DNA of 64,000 nt from the NCBI RefSeq assembly GCF_006970865.1, contig NZ_CP035503.1:1625001-1689000 (forward strand), written 5' to 3'. Positions within the stretch are counted from its first letter, which is position 1; each line of letters starts with the position of its first letter. The notes below the pieces were generated by a model that saw only the letters and a list, made by a program, of their open reading frames with translations, had not been told where the DNA came from and did no database searches. Shown piece by piece: positions 54,360-62,711 of the stretch. Origin of the DNA: Rhodoferax sediminis (GTDB lineage Bacteria > Pseudomonadota > Gammaproteobacteria > Burkholderiales > Burkholderiaceae_C). The position numbers were made by a program, and so were the translations under genes.

Positions 54360-55069
54360 GCATGCTAGTGGTCGAAGACGTGGTTACCGCCTATGGGCAG
54401 ATCGTCGCGCTCAATGGCGTGTCGCTGGAGGTCCATGACGGCGATGTGGTCTGCCTGCTGGGCGCCAACGGGGCGGGCAAGAGCACGCTTATCAACACCA
54501 TCTCCGGCATCCTGCGGCCCCGCTCGGGTTGCGTGGTGTTCCAGGGTGAGAACGTGGTCGGCCTCAAAGCGTCGCGTATCACCGACCGCGGCATCGTGCA
54601 GGTGCCCGAGGGACGCGGCATTTTCACCCAGATGACGGTGCACGAGAACCTGCTCATGGGGGCGCATCTGCGTCGAGACACCGCTGGAGTGCAGTCGGAC
54701 ATCGACGCAGCCTACGCGCGCTTTCCCGTGCTGGCCGAACGCCGAGCGCAGAAGGCCGGTGTGCTCAGTGGCGGGGAGCAGCAGATGCTGGCGCTGGAGC
54801 GCGCGCTGCTGTCGCAGCCCAAGCTGCTGCTGCTGGACGAGCCCTCGATGGGCCTGTCGCCCATCATGGTCGAGAGGGTGTTCGACAACATCCGCCAGAT
54901 CGCGGCCACGGGCGTGACCATCCTGCTCGTGGAACAGAACGCCCAGCTGGCCCTGGAGATCTCCAGCCGTGCTTACGTGCTGCAGAACGGCGAGATGACC
55001 ATGTCGGGCTCGGCCAGCGAGCTCCTGCAGAGCGATCTCGTACAGGATGCCTACTTGGGCGCGGCGTGA
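54356..55069 (+). CDS. ABC transporter ATPase (LivF)
   Basis: The 237-residue ATPase has Walker A LLGANGAGKSTLINTISG (about 35-52), the Q-loop IVQVPEGRGIF, the signature VLSGGEQQMLALERAL, Walker B LLLLDEPSMGLSP and the H-loop LVEQNAQ. It pairs with LivG to power the LivHM channel. ATG 54356 overlaps the livG stop by four bases. Confidence 0.93.
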   Translation: MSMLVVEDVVTAYGQIVALNGVSLEVHDGDVVCLLGANGAGKSTLINTISGILRPRSGCVVFQGENVVGLKASRITDRGIVQVPEGRGIFTQMTVHENLLMGAHLRRDTAGVQSDIDAAYARFPVLAERRAQKAGVLSGGEQQMLALERALLSQPKLLLLDEPSMGLSPIMVERVFDNIRQIAATGVTILLVEQNAQLALEISSRAYVLQNGEMTMSGSASELLQSDLVQDAYLGAA

Positions 55070-55082
55070 GGGAGAATTAGCG

Positions 55083-56171
55083 ATGAACGTGCACGCGGAC
55101 CAACTGCTCACCCTCACGCAGAACATCCTGTTGGCGTGGGGCATGCGCGCCGATGACGCCCGGACCACCGCCGAGCTCATGGTCGAGACCGACCTGCGCG
55201 CTATCGACTCGCACGGCGTGTCGATGCTGCCCATGTACGAGAAGATGCGCAAGCAGGGCACCTTGAACATGGCACCCTCGCGTACCTTCGTGCGCGACAC
55301 GCCGGTGCTGGCCCTGATCGACGCCGACCGGGGCCTAGGCCATCCGGTCGCGCGCGAGGCCATGCTGCTGGCGTGCGAGAAGGCACGCCACAGCGGCATC
55401 GGCGCGGTGGGGGTGCGCAACTCGCACCACTTTGGCGCCACCGGCCTGTACGCCGAGATGGCGGCGCAGCACGGTATGCTGGGTTTTGTCACCTCGTCCA
55501 CCAGCGTGGCGGGCGTGATCCCCACGCGCGGGGCCGATCCGCTGCTGGGCACCAATCCTATCGCCTTTGCGGCCCCCGCCGCGGGCCACGGGCCTTTCGT
55601 GCTCGACATGTCCACCTCCACCGTCGCCGTCAACAAGGTCAAGGTGTACGCGCTCAACGACCGTGAGCTGCCGGCCGGCTGGGTCGTGGACGGCCAGGGG
55701 CGGTCCGTGCAGGATTCCGCGCTGGCGCTGGCGCTGTGCCATGCGCAGCACGACGGCGGCCTCACCCCGCTGGGGGGCGACAGCGTGACGGGCGGGCACA
55801 AGGGTTACGGCCTGAGCGTGATGGTGCAGATCCTCGCCAGTGCGCTCACCGGCGGCTCGTTTTCGCCGGTGCGCAACCGACAGGCCAACGGTCCGGTGCC
55901 GCACAACATCGGCCACTTCTTCCTCGCCATCAACCCCGGCGCGTTCCGCGACGAGGGCGAGCTCGAGCACGACGTCGCGCAGGTGATCGACGTGCTTAAG
56001 GGATCGCGGCCCGTGCATGCCGATTGGCCGGTTCAGGTGGCGGGCGACCCGGAGCGCGCCGCGCGCCGCGAGCGCGAGCTCAGCGGGATTCCCATGCCCG
56101 AAACCCTGCTGGCGCAATTGCGTGCCATCGCCGACAATGCCAGTGTGCCTTACACACTTGTGGGGGCTTGA
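55083..56171 (+). CDS. malate/L-lactate/sulfolactate-type dehydrogenase (Ldh2 family)
   Basis: The 362-residue NAD(P)-dependent 2-hydroxy-acid dehydrogenase shows the family signatures RAIDSHGVSMLPMYEKM (active-site His in DSHG), GAVGVRNSHHFGATGLYAEM, GTNPIAFAAPA and GGHKGYGLSVMVQIL. It would interconvert a 2-hydroxy and a 2-oxo acid. GGGAGA precedes ATG 55083. It follows the transport operon after 13 bases and may act on the imported substrate. Confidence 0.88.
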   Translation: MNVHADQLLTLTQNILLAWGMRADDARTTAELMVETDLRAIDSHGVSMLPMYEKMRKQGTLNMAPSRTFVRDTPVLALIDADRGLGHPVAREAMLLACEKARHSGIGAVGVRNSHHFGATGLYAEMAAQHGMLGFVTSSTSVAGVIPTRGADPLLGTNPIAFAAPAAGHGPFVLDMSTSTVAVNKVKVYALNDRELPAGWVVDGQGRSVQDSALALALCHAQHDGGLTPLGGDSVTGGHKGYGLSVMVQILASALTGGSFSPVRNRQANGPVPHNIGHFFLAINPGAFRDEGELEHDVAQVIDVLKGSRPVHADWPVQVAGDPERAARRERELSGIPMPETLLAQLRAIADNASVPYTLVGA

Positions 56172-56176
56172 GGCGT

Positions 56177-57406
56177 ATGACATCTGGTGCGCGCGTCTGG
56201 CACTGCGGCGGCATTGCCTATCCGTGGCACACGGACGGGCTGGTGCTGCACTTGGCCATCGGGCCAGACTTGGTCTGCTTGCGCGTGGATCGCAACGACC
56301 TCTCGTTGCACGAGATCAGCCGGCTCACGCTCGCCGCGCCGGTGCAGTACGTCTGGCCGCATCCCCACAGCAACCTGCTCTACGTCGCCTGCAGCAACCG
56401 GCCGATCTCCAAGGCCGACGACCTGCACCTGCTCGCCACCGTGGTGGTGGATGAGCGCGACGGCACCATGCGCCTGCTCGCCCAGGTGCCGCTGCCCACA
56501 CGTCCGATCCACCTGACGCTCGACCCCACAGCGCGCCACGCGCTGGTGGTCTACAACGCACCGGCACGCATCACTGCGCACGCGATCGATGCCGAGGGCC
56601 GCGCGGGCGAGGTGCTCCCGCAATCGCCCGAACCGCGCGTCGGCGTGTTCCCCCATCAGGTGCTCATGCTGCCCTCGGGTGAGGCGGCGGCGATGGTGGT
56701 GGTGGCGCGCGGCAACCACGCCGTGCCCGGCCGGGACGAAGAGCCCGGCTCGTTCGAGTTTCTTGCGCTTGATGGGGAGCGGCTGGCCCACACCGCCTCG
56801 GCGGCTCCGGGAGGCGGCCGGGGCTTCGGGCCGCGCCATCTGGAGTTCCATCCCGATGGTCGCTGGGCCGCGGTCTCGGTGGAGCGACATAACGAGTTGC
56901 ACATCTACGCGGTGGTGCGCGACCGTTTCGCCGAGGCGCCGGCGTTTCGTGTCTCCACGCTGGACGTGCCGCGCGCCGACAGCCATGACCAGCTCTGCGG
57001 CACCGTGCACTTTCACCCATCCGGGCGCTTCCTGTACGTCGTGAACCGCCATGACACGGCGGTATATGGCGACGGCAGCGTGCCGTCCCCGCTAGCGGGC
57101 AACAACATCGCTGTTTTTGCCTTCGACGCCGACACCGGTCAGCCCGAACTTCTGCAGCACGTGCCGACCGAGAGCGTACACGTGCGCACCTTCTCGTTCG
57201 ACGCCAGCGGCGAACTGCTGGTGGCCGCCAGCATTCTGCCCGCGCTGGCGCGGCGCGGCGACGCGGTGGAGCGCGTGCCCGCGCGGCTGACCTTCTTTCG
57301 CTGCGCACCCGATGGGCGTCTGAGCCTGGCGCGGGTGCAGGACATGGACAACGACCGCCTGAACCTTTTCTGGTCGCACCTCAACGGCAGCGTGCGTGGC
57401 GCCTAG
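56177..57406 (+). CDS. beta-propeller lactonase (6-phosphogluconolactonase-like)
   Basis: The 409-residue protein has repeated blade patterns of the 7-bladed lactonase family: PVQYVWPHPHSNLLYVACSN, HLTLDPTARHALVVYNA, GFGPRHLEFHPDGRWAAVSV and TVHFHPSGRFLYVVNRHDTA. Members open sugar or other lactones; some are periplasmic, but no signal peptide is visible here. ATG 56177 lies six bases after the dehydrogenase stop. It is the last gene of the transport operon. Confidence 0.8.
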   Translation: MTSGARVWHCGGIAYPWHTDGLVLHLAIGPDLVCLRVDRNDLSLHEISRLTLAAPVQYVWPHPHSNLLYVACSNRPISKADDLHLLATVVVDERDGTMRLLAQVPLPTRPIHLTLDPTARHALVVYNAPARITAHAIDAEGRAGEVLPQSPEPRVGVFPHQVLMLPSGEAAAMVVVARGNHAVPGRDEEPGSFEFLALDGERLAHTASAAPGGGRGFGPRHLEFHPDGRWAAVSVERHNELHIYAVVRDRFAEAPAFRVSTLDVPRADSHDQLCGTVHFHPSGRFLYVVNRHDTAVYGDGSVPSPLAGNNIAVFAFDADTGQPELLQHVPTESVHVRTFSFDASGELLVAASILPALARRGDAVERVPARLTFFRCAPDGRLSLARVQDMDNDRLNLFWSHLNGSVRGA

Positions 57407-57480
57407 CTGCCGCGCCCACGCGGGCGGCGCTGCTGATGGTTAAGCAGGCTTAGGAACGCAGAAATAATCAAAATACTTTC

Positions 57481-57596
57481 GTCATGGCGAGGCCCCAGGC
57501 CGTGGCGATCCATGCCCCCGATTCGTCATCGCGAACGAAGTGCGGCAATCCATCGTCGAAAAAGCGCAGTCATGGATTGCCGCGCTTCGCGATGAC
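57481..57596. repeat. REP/MITE-like repeat cluster
   Basis: Three related units of about 26-34 bases with the consensus GTCATNGCGA...GGCRATCCATG lie at 57481-57514 (plus), 57525-57553 (plus) and 57571-57596 (minus). The outer two form a long imperfect hairpin. Units of this kind (gtcattgcgagg...ggcaatccatg) are common intergenic repeats in many proteobacteria. No gene lies in 57407-57748. Confidence 0.65.
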
Positions 57597-57748
57597 GGGC
57601 ATGTTGGTAACTTCCTGTTCCCTTAGGGAGCTACAAGGGCTTCCCCATTTGTCAAGCAATTTCAGGCCTTGGTAAGTAAGCGTCCGGCCATCCCTTTCTT
57701 GAATTTGCCCGGCTAAGCGGCAAGGATGGCGCCCACCAAGAAATCTAA

Positions 57749-58042
57749 GTGGACACCATGAAAGACTCCAAGAAGATCACCCGACGGCGTCATGACCCCG
57801 ATCTCAAGGCGCAGATTCTGAGCGAGTGCGAACAGCCCGGAGCGTCAGTGGCGAGCGTGACGATGTCGCACGGGATCAATGCCAACGTTGTGCACAAGTG
57901 GCGCCGCCTGACAAACGCGGGCGCCGCGCCCTGTGCAGATGCCGCCTTCATTGCGGTTGCACTCCCCGCGCCGGTGGCCACGGCGGCGCATGACATCGGG
58001 GTGGAACTGCGCCGAGGCGCCATGACGATGACGATCACCTAG
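57749..58042 (+). pseudogene. IS66 OrfA-like protein
   Basis: The 97-residue frame has the helix-turn-helix of IS66 OrfA: RRHDPDLKAQILSECEQPGA and HGINANVVHKWRRL. After the stop at 58042 the sequence continues PVASTGDCAVWMRELLR, an OrfB scrap. OrfA itself is nearly complete but has no working partners. Confidence 0.7.
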
Positions 58043-58097
58043 CCGGTCGCCAGTACCGGCGACTGTGCGGTGTGGATGCGCGAGTTGCTGCGGTGAG

Positions 58098-58514
58098 CAG
58101 ACGCTCAAATTCTTCGTCCAGCTGTATGCAGTCGAGCGCGAAGTGCATGAACTGGAGGCCCCCGAGCGACGGCAGATACGGCAAGAGCGCAGCCGCCCAG
58201 TGGCCGATGCGCTGCACCTGTGGCTCACGCAACAGCGCCGCAAGCTGCCCGAGGGCTCAGCCACGATCAAAGCCATCGACTACAGCCTCAACCGCTGGGC
58301 AGCGCTGACGCGCTACCTCGACGACGGGAACTTGCCTGCCGACAACAACCGGGTGGAGAACCAGATCCGGCCGATCGCCAATGGGTGCTCGAACGGGCTG
58401 TTCGCCGGATCACTGCGGGCGGGACAGCGTGCGGCCGCGGTGATGAGCCAGGTGCACTCGGCACGACTGAACGGGCATGATCCCTACGCGTACCTGCGAC
58501 TGGGTCTGTGTTGA
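58098..58514 (+). pseudogene. IS66 transposase (OrfC), C-terminal fragment
   Basis: The frame reads QTLKFFVQLYAVEREVHELE, then SATIKAIDYSLNRWAALTRY, LDDGNLPADNNRVENQIRPI with the final catalytic Glu (VEN), and ARLNGHDPYAYLRLGL. The N-terminal half with the first two catalytic residues is deleted, so it cannot act. Confidence 0.8.
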
Positions 58515-59122
58515 AAAGACGCCAGCGGATCAGTTTGGGCTCGTTTACTGCGTTGTTGGCAGAAAGACTAGCCTACGTCGCAAGATGACTGGAGAATCAG
58601 TCGACTACCGTCGGTAGCTTCAGGCTGTTTCGCGACTGGGAGGTGCTTCGTTTTTTGAACCCCTGTAACCTCAAATCGGAGTCCTCGGATGGCGCGTTTG
58701 ACACCGAAGCTCTCACGGGTTGGCGAAGCTCGGCATGTCTGCACTCAACGACTTGCTGGACTCCGAGGATCTCCAGTTCGGATCCAGTGTCGTGGAGGAG
58801 TCTGCCTTGGTCTGGCCCACCGCTAAGGCATGCAACGAGTTCAAGGCTGCGGGGCAGAGCGAAGCAAAAGACCCAAGAGCCAAGCAGTTTCGTTGGATTG
58901 CCGCGACAACACGAATTATTTTCTTACCGCTTGGTGGATGCTAATCTGCTCGTGGGTTTATGAAAAGGGGGCCTCCAAATTCGTTGGGGGTATTTTTGGG
59001 GGTATTGGAGATTATTCAAATCTTGAAACCTATTATTCATAAGGGTTTTGAGGCTTTATGTGAACGACTCCGTTCAGTACATTGACTTCCAACTGGCTAT
59101 ACGTAAATGGAAGTTGCCTGAA
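58515..59122. other. decayed intergenic scar
   Basis: No recognisable gene. A 74-codon frame at 58720-58944 (MAKLGMSALNDLLDSEDLQF at its start) has no ribosome site and no family. Bases 58985-59006 repeat the GGGGGTAT array found before the integrase at 3804. The stretch lies between the IS66 remnant and a terminator and looks like accumulated junctions. Confidence 0.4.
58987..59006 (+). repeat. GGGGGTAT pair matching the integrase leader
   Basis: GGGGGTAT lies at 58987-58994 and 58999-59006. With the bases in front it matches 3800-3823 at nearly every position (CGTTGGGGGTAT then TTTGGGGG). No integrase or tRNA fragment is beside it, so it may be the relic of a second island end. Confidence 0.45.
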
Positions 59123-59123
59123 G

Positions 59124-59146
59124 CCCCGCCCCGTGCGGGGTTTTTT
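59124..59146 (+). terminator. Rho-independent terminator
   Basis: CCCCGC (59124-59129), loop cccgt, GCGGGG (59135-59140), then TTTTTT (59141-59146). It is a clean intrinsic terminator on the plus strand, but the gene it served is no longer recognisable upstream. Confidence 0.75.
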
Positions 59147-59306
59147 GCTTTGGGCTCCTGACTGGGGCATTCCCGGGACAGGCCAAAAAGTGGTCTCAAA
59201 GCCGTTTTGTCTCAGAACCTTCTGACTTTTATGGGTACGGAGCAAATTTTGTGTGAGCCGCGGGGATTACTGCGATTCAATTTGTGACCCCCAAACCTAT
59301 GCCAGG

Positions 59307-59456
59307 TCAGTTTGATTGAAATGCCTGAGTCTTCTGAATTACCTTTTTGATCAATTTGGCGAACCGTGGCTCTTGCCTAGCAAGTTCAGAAACGTTTAGG
59401 TAAAAGCCCATCATCACTTGGGCAATCTTTCCACGAAGACGAACTGTGACCTGGTC
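59307..59456 (-). other. possible C-terminal gene remnant
   Basis: The minus strand reads RLRGKIAQVMMGFYLNVSEL and ARQEPRFAKLIKKVIQKTQA before a stop at 59307. Its composition is protein-like, but upstream the frame runs into the antisense of the ABC binding-protein fragment, so it would be a truncated 3' end. No family recognised. Confidence 0.3.
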
Positions 59457-59460
59457 TGCT

Positions 59461-59575
59461 GTGGGGCTACCTGATCGGTCAGGACTACAGCTTTGGCCAG
59501 GCCGTGCTGCGCGAGGCCCGGCGCCAGTTGGGTGTGCAGCGCCCCGATGTGCAGATCGGGGGCGACGAGTTCCAA
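59461..59575 (+). pseudogene. ABC substrate-binding protein fragment (LivJ-like)
   Basis: One frame reads LWGYLIGQDYSFGQAVLREA followed by RRQLGVQRPDVQIGGDEF. This closely matches the middle of LivJ-like binding proteins (..GQDYSFGQAV.REAR..LGA.RPD..IVGDE.HP). Both ends break off within about 40 residues. It is not a copy of the binding protein at 50607, which has YTNDDQFSVGEFKAYQAAL at that position. Confidence 0.6.
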
Positions 59576-59831
59576 AGTCGAGCGCCCCGTCGCTTGTGGC
59601 GACACGCGCGCTTTTGGGTTCCATATTGGAAGGATGGGGCCGGCCGCGACACCAGCGATGCTGCCGGAACTCATGCGAATGCTGGCATCCCGTTGAGCGG
59701 GTAAAACACTACAGGAAAACAGTTGACGTATGAAAATATGAAAAGTAATATATTTCTTGTGCTCTTGTGCAGACAAACTAAGCACGACAGTCCATGTTCA
59801 GATTCCAAATCCAACCCGGTGCTCGTTGACT

Positions 59832-60905
59832 ATGAAAATTGCTGTTCTCGGTGGGGGCCACGGCTGCTACGCCGCCGCTGCCGATCTGTCGGAAGCTGGT
59901 CATGAAGTGCGGCTGTGGCGCCGCGACGCCGCGGCGCTGCAACCGGTGATCGACACCGGGGCGATCGTCCTCAAGGACGCCGACGGATCGCGCGAGGTGC
60001 GGATCGCACATGCTACGGCGGACATCGGCGAGGCGCTGCTGAACGCGCAGCTGGTCCTGATTCCGAGCCCCGCCGTCGCGCAGGCCGACATCGCGCGCGC
60101 GATGGCGCCGCACCTGGTGAGCGGGCAGGTCGTCTTCCTTGCCCCTGGCACCTTCGGTAGCTACGTAATGGCCCGGTTGGTGCGCGACGCCGGCAACATG
60201 GCGCAGGTGGCTTGGGCCGAGACCGGCACGCTGCCCTATCTGGCGCGAAAGCACGGCGAGCGCGAAGTCAATGTGACCATCCGCGCGGTGCGCCTGCCCA
60301 CAGGTGTCTATCCGGCGCGCGATGAGAAGCAGGCCATCGCCGTGATCCGCCAGGCCTATGCGAGCGTGCACGGCTGCGGCGATGCGCTGTCGGGTGCATT
60401 GATGAACGCCGGACCGGTGATCCATCCGCCGCTGATGGTGATGAATGCGGCGCCGCTGCAGCACTTCGAGCGCTGGGATATCCACAACGAGGGTACGCAG
60501 CCCGCGGTGCGCGCCGTCACCGACCGACTCGACCACGAGCGTATCGCGGTGCGCGAATCGCTCGGCTACGGCGGCCCGCATTACCCCCTGGCCGACCACT
60601 ACGACAACGACCAGTGGATGTACGGCGATGCGCACAGGCAACTCGTCAAATCGGGCGATTGGCGCGAGAACATCGATCTGCACACGCACCGGTACATTAC
60701 CGAGGATACCGAACTCGGCCTTGCCTTCCTCGCGTCGGTTGCGCGCTGGAGCGGCACCGACGCGCCGATCGCCCACGGCCTGCTCGCGATCGTCGGCGGC
60801 TTCCTCGGGCGCGACCTGCGTCACGGCCCGCGTACCCTTGAGGCGCTGGGTCTCGCCGGCATGAGTCGCGAGGCGCTGCAGCAACGCCTGCACGACGGAG
60901 CCTGA
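59832..60905 (+). CDS. octopine/nopaline dehydrogenase-family oxidoreductase
   Basis: The 357-residue protein starts MKIAVLGGGHGCYAAAADLS (GGGxG dinucleotide fold). It has VVFLAPGTFGSYVMARLV and the family's C-terminal domain (ESLGYGGPHYPLADHYDND; HRYITEDTELGLAFLASVAR with the catalytic His region). Relatives reduce or oxidise opine-type or 2-oxo-acid conjugates. The substrate is unknown. It begins a four-gene operon; its stop and the next ATG share one base. Confidence 0.83.
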   Translation: MKIAVLGGGHGCYAAAADLSEAGHEVRLWRRDAAALQPVIDTGAIVLKDADGSREVRIAHATADIGEALLNAQLVLIPSPAVAQADIARAMAPHLVSGQVVFLAPGTFGSYVMARLVRDAGNMAQVAWAETGTLPYLARKHGEREVNVTIRAVRLPTGVYPARDEKQAIAVIRQAYASVHGCGDALSGALMNAGPVIHPPLMVMNAAPLQHFERWDIHNEGTQPAVRAVTDRLDHERIAVRESLGYGGPHYPLADHYDNDQWMYGDAHRQLVKSGDWRENIDLHTHRYITEDTELGLAFLASVARWSGTDAPIAHGLLAIVGGFLGRDLRHGPRTLEALGLAGMSREALQQRLHDGA

Positions 60906-61894
60906 TGATAGCCCGCTTCGCTGCCGTGGGAGCGGGCCGCATGGGGCGCGGCATAGCCATCGCGTTTGCCTATGCCGGCCACCGCATCGCACTCGTCGAC
61001 CTGCGCCAGCGCTCGCCCGAGGCGTGGCAGCGGCTGTGCGAAGAAGCGCGCGACGAGATCCGCGCCAGCCTTGACGGCCTGGCGCAGCTCGGTGCGCTGC
61101 AGCCGGCGCAAGTCGAAGCCATTGCCGCGCGGGTGGAATTGGTCGATGCCGATGGCGCACCGGCCGCACTTGCCCGGGCCGAGCTGGTGTTCGAGGGCGT
61201 ACCCGAGACGATGGCGGCCAAGCGCGACGCCTTCGAGCAGATCAACCGCCATTGCAGCGACGACGCCATCCTGACCTCGACGACCAGCAGCATCCTCGTG
61301 ACGCAACTGGCTGAGCTGGTGCACCGCCCTGAGCGCTTCCTCAACATGCACTGGCTCAACCCGGCCTACCTGATTCCGGTGGTCGAGCTGAGTACGCATG
61401 CCGGCACCGATGCCGCGGTGGTAGCACGCACGCGGCAGCTGATGGAGGCGATCGGCAAGCTGCCGGTGCTATGCGGCGCCACGCCGGGTTACATCGTGCC
61501 GCGACTTCAGGCACTGATCATGAACGAGGCCGCGCGCATGATCGAGGAGGGCGCTGCCACGGCCGAGGAGATTGACAAGGCCACGCGCTTCGGCCTCGGC
61601 CTGCGCTTCGCTGCCCTCGGCGTGGTGGAGTTCATCGACTTCGGTGGCAGCGACATCCTGCACCATGCCAGCCGTGAGATGGCGGCCTCCATCGATGCAC
61701 ATCGCTACGCCGCGCCGGCCATTGTCGGCCACATGGTCGAGCAGGGGCACCTCGGCGTCAAGACCGGCAGCGGCTTCTACGATTACGCCGGCCGCGACCT
61801 GGCGGCCTACCGGCGCGACGTGCTGGCGCGCACGCTGGGCATGCTGCGCCACGCCGGCCTGTGGCAAGCGCCGGCAGACTCAACGCAGCCCTGA
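60905..61894 (+). CDS. 3-hydroxyacyl-CoA dehydrogenase family protein
   Basis: The 329-residue protein has the NAD fold AAVGAGRMGRGIAIAFAYAG, the SSxxS-type STTSSILVTQL and RFLNMHWLNPAYLIPVVELS (catalytic His/Asn region). In the C-terminal domain it has VLCGATPGYIVPRLQALIMN and TGSGFYDY. It oxidises a 3-hydroxyacyl-CoA or a short 3-hydroxy acid such as 3-hydroxybutyrate or carnitine. It is coupled to the upstream gene by a TGATG overlap. Confidence 0.88.
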   Translation: MIARFAAVGAGRMGRGIAIAFAYAGHRIALVDLRQRSPEAWQRLCEEARDEIRASLDGLAQLGALQPAQVEAIAARVELVDADGAPAALARAELVFEGVPETMAAKRDAFEQINRHCSDDAILTSTTSSILVTQLAELVHRPERFLNMHWLNPAYLIPVVELSTHAGTDAAVVARTRQLMEAIGKLPVLCGATPGYIVPRLQALIMNEAARMIEEGAATAEEIDKATRFGLGLRFAALGVVEFIDFGGSDILHHASREMAASIDAHRYAAPAIVGHMVEQGHLGVKTGSGFYDYAGRDLAAYRRDVLARTLGMLRHAGLWQAPADSTQP

Positions 61895-61907
61895 GATACT
61901 CATCTTC

Positions 61908-62711
61908 ATGCCTGCCATCCGCCGCGCCTTCGCCGATCTGTCCCACGGGCAGATCCACTATGCCATCTGCGGCGACACGGCTGCGCCGCCCATCCTGTTG
62001 TTACACCAGACGCCGCGCAGCTGGATGGAGTACCGCGAGGTGCTGCCGCTGCTCGGGCAACGCTTTTGCGCCATCGCCATGGACACGCCCGGCTTCGGCG
62101 ACTCCGCGCCGTTGCCCGGGTCGGCGAGTATCGAACGCTGGGCGGCGGTGGCGGTCGAACTGCTCGATGCGCTGTCCATCGCAAGGGCTCATGTGCTTGG
62201 CCACCACACCGGTGGCGTGATTGCCCTTGAGATCGCGGCCTCGTTTCCGTCACGTGTTGCCTCGCTGGTGCTGTCCTCGACGCCCTTCACTGGCGAGGCC
62301 TTCCGCCGCGCGCGGCGCGAACGGCCGCCCATCGACGCGGTCGAGCTGCGCGCCGATGGCAGCCACCTGGCGGCGTTGTGGCAGCGTCGCCAATCCTTTT
62401 ATCCGACGGGCCGGCCGGAACTGCTGGAAGCTTTCGTGCGCGATGCGCTCAAGGTGTCGGGCGACGTCGAGGGTGGGCACCGCGCCGTCGCCTCGTACCG
62501 CATGGAGGACCGCATCGGCCGCGTGACCCAGCCGACGCTGCTGGTACGCGCCAGTGGCGATCCCTTCGCGTCGCCGCATGTGCCTGAACTGCAGGCGCAC
62601 CTGCCCCAGGCACGCGTGGCCGACATCGATGGCGGCATGGTGCCGCTGCCGGACCAACTGCCACAGGCCTTCGCCCGAGCCGTGCTGGCCTTTCTTGAAG
62701 CTCAGCCATGA
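61908..62711 (+). CDS. alpha/beta hydrolase
   Basis: The 267-residue protein has the oxyanion region LLLHQTPRSWMEYREVLPLL and MDTPGFGDS. In the nucleophile elbow VLGHHTGGVIAL the expected Ser (GHSxG) reads His-Thr, so the nucleophile may be Thr or the enzyme may act by a variant mechanism. The C-terminal part has LLVRASGDPF. It has no lipoprotein or export signal. It lies 13 bases after the dehydrogenase and overlaps the next gene by four bases. Confidence 0.8.
   Translation: MPAIRRAFADLSHGQIHYAICGDTAAPPILLLHQTPRSWMEYREVLPLLGQRFCAIAMDTPGFGDSAPLPGSASIERWAAVAVELLDALSIARAHVLGHHTGGVIALEIAASFPSRVASLVLSSTPFTGEAFRRARRERPPIDAVELRADGSHLAALWQRRQSFYPTGRPELLEAFVRDALKVSGDVEGGHRAVASYRMEDRIGRVTQPTLLVRASGDPFASPHVPELQAHLPQARVADIDGGMVPLPDQLPQAFARAVLAFLEAQP

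Larger units (their letters stand above)
57676..58514 (+). mobile_element. IS66-family remnant with internal deletion
   Basis: The left end GTAAGCGTCCGGCC (57676-57689) looks like an IS66 terminal repeat. Inside are OrfA and a short piece of OrfB followed directly by the C-terminal part of OrfC. Most of orfB and the first half of orfC are gone. No matching right end (ending in CGCTTAC) is seen after 58514. Confidence 0.7.

Noticed and set aside
57481..57596. Possible CRISPR array
   Set aside because: Only three imperfect units, one inverted, no regular spacers and no cas genes.
58720..58944. 74-codon ORF in the scar after IS66
   Set aside because: No start signal, no recognised similarity, and two other frames are open in the same place.
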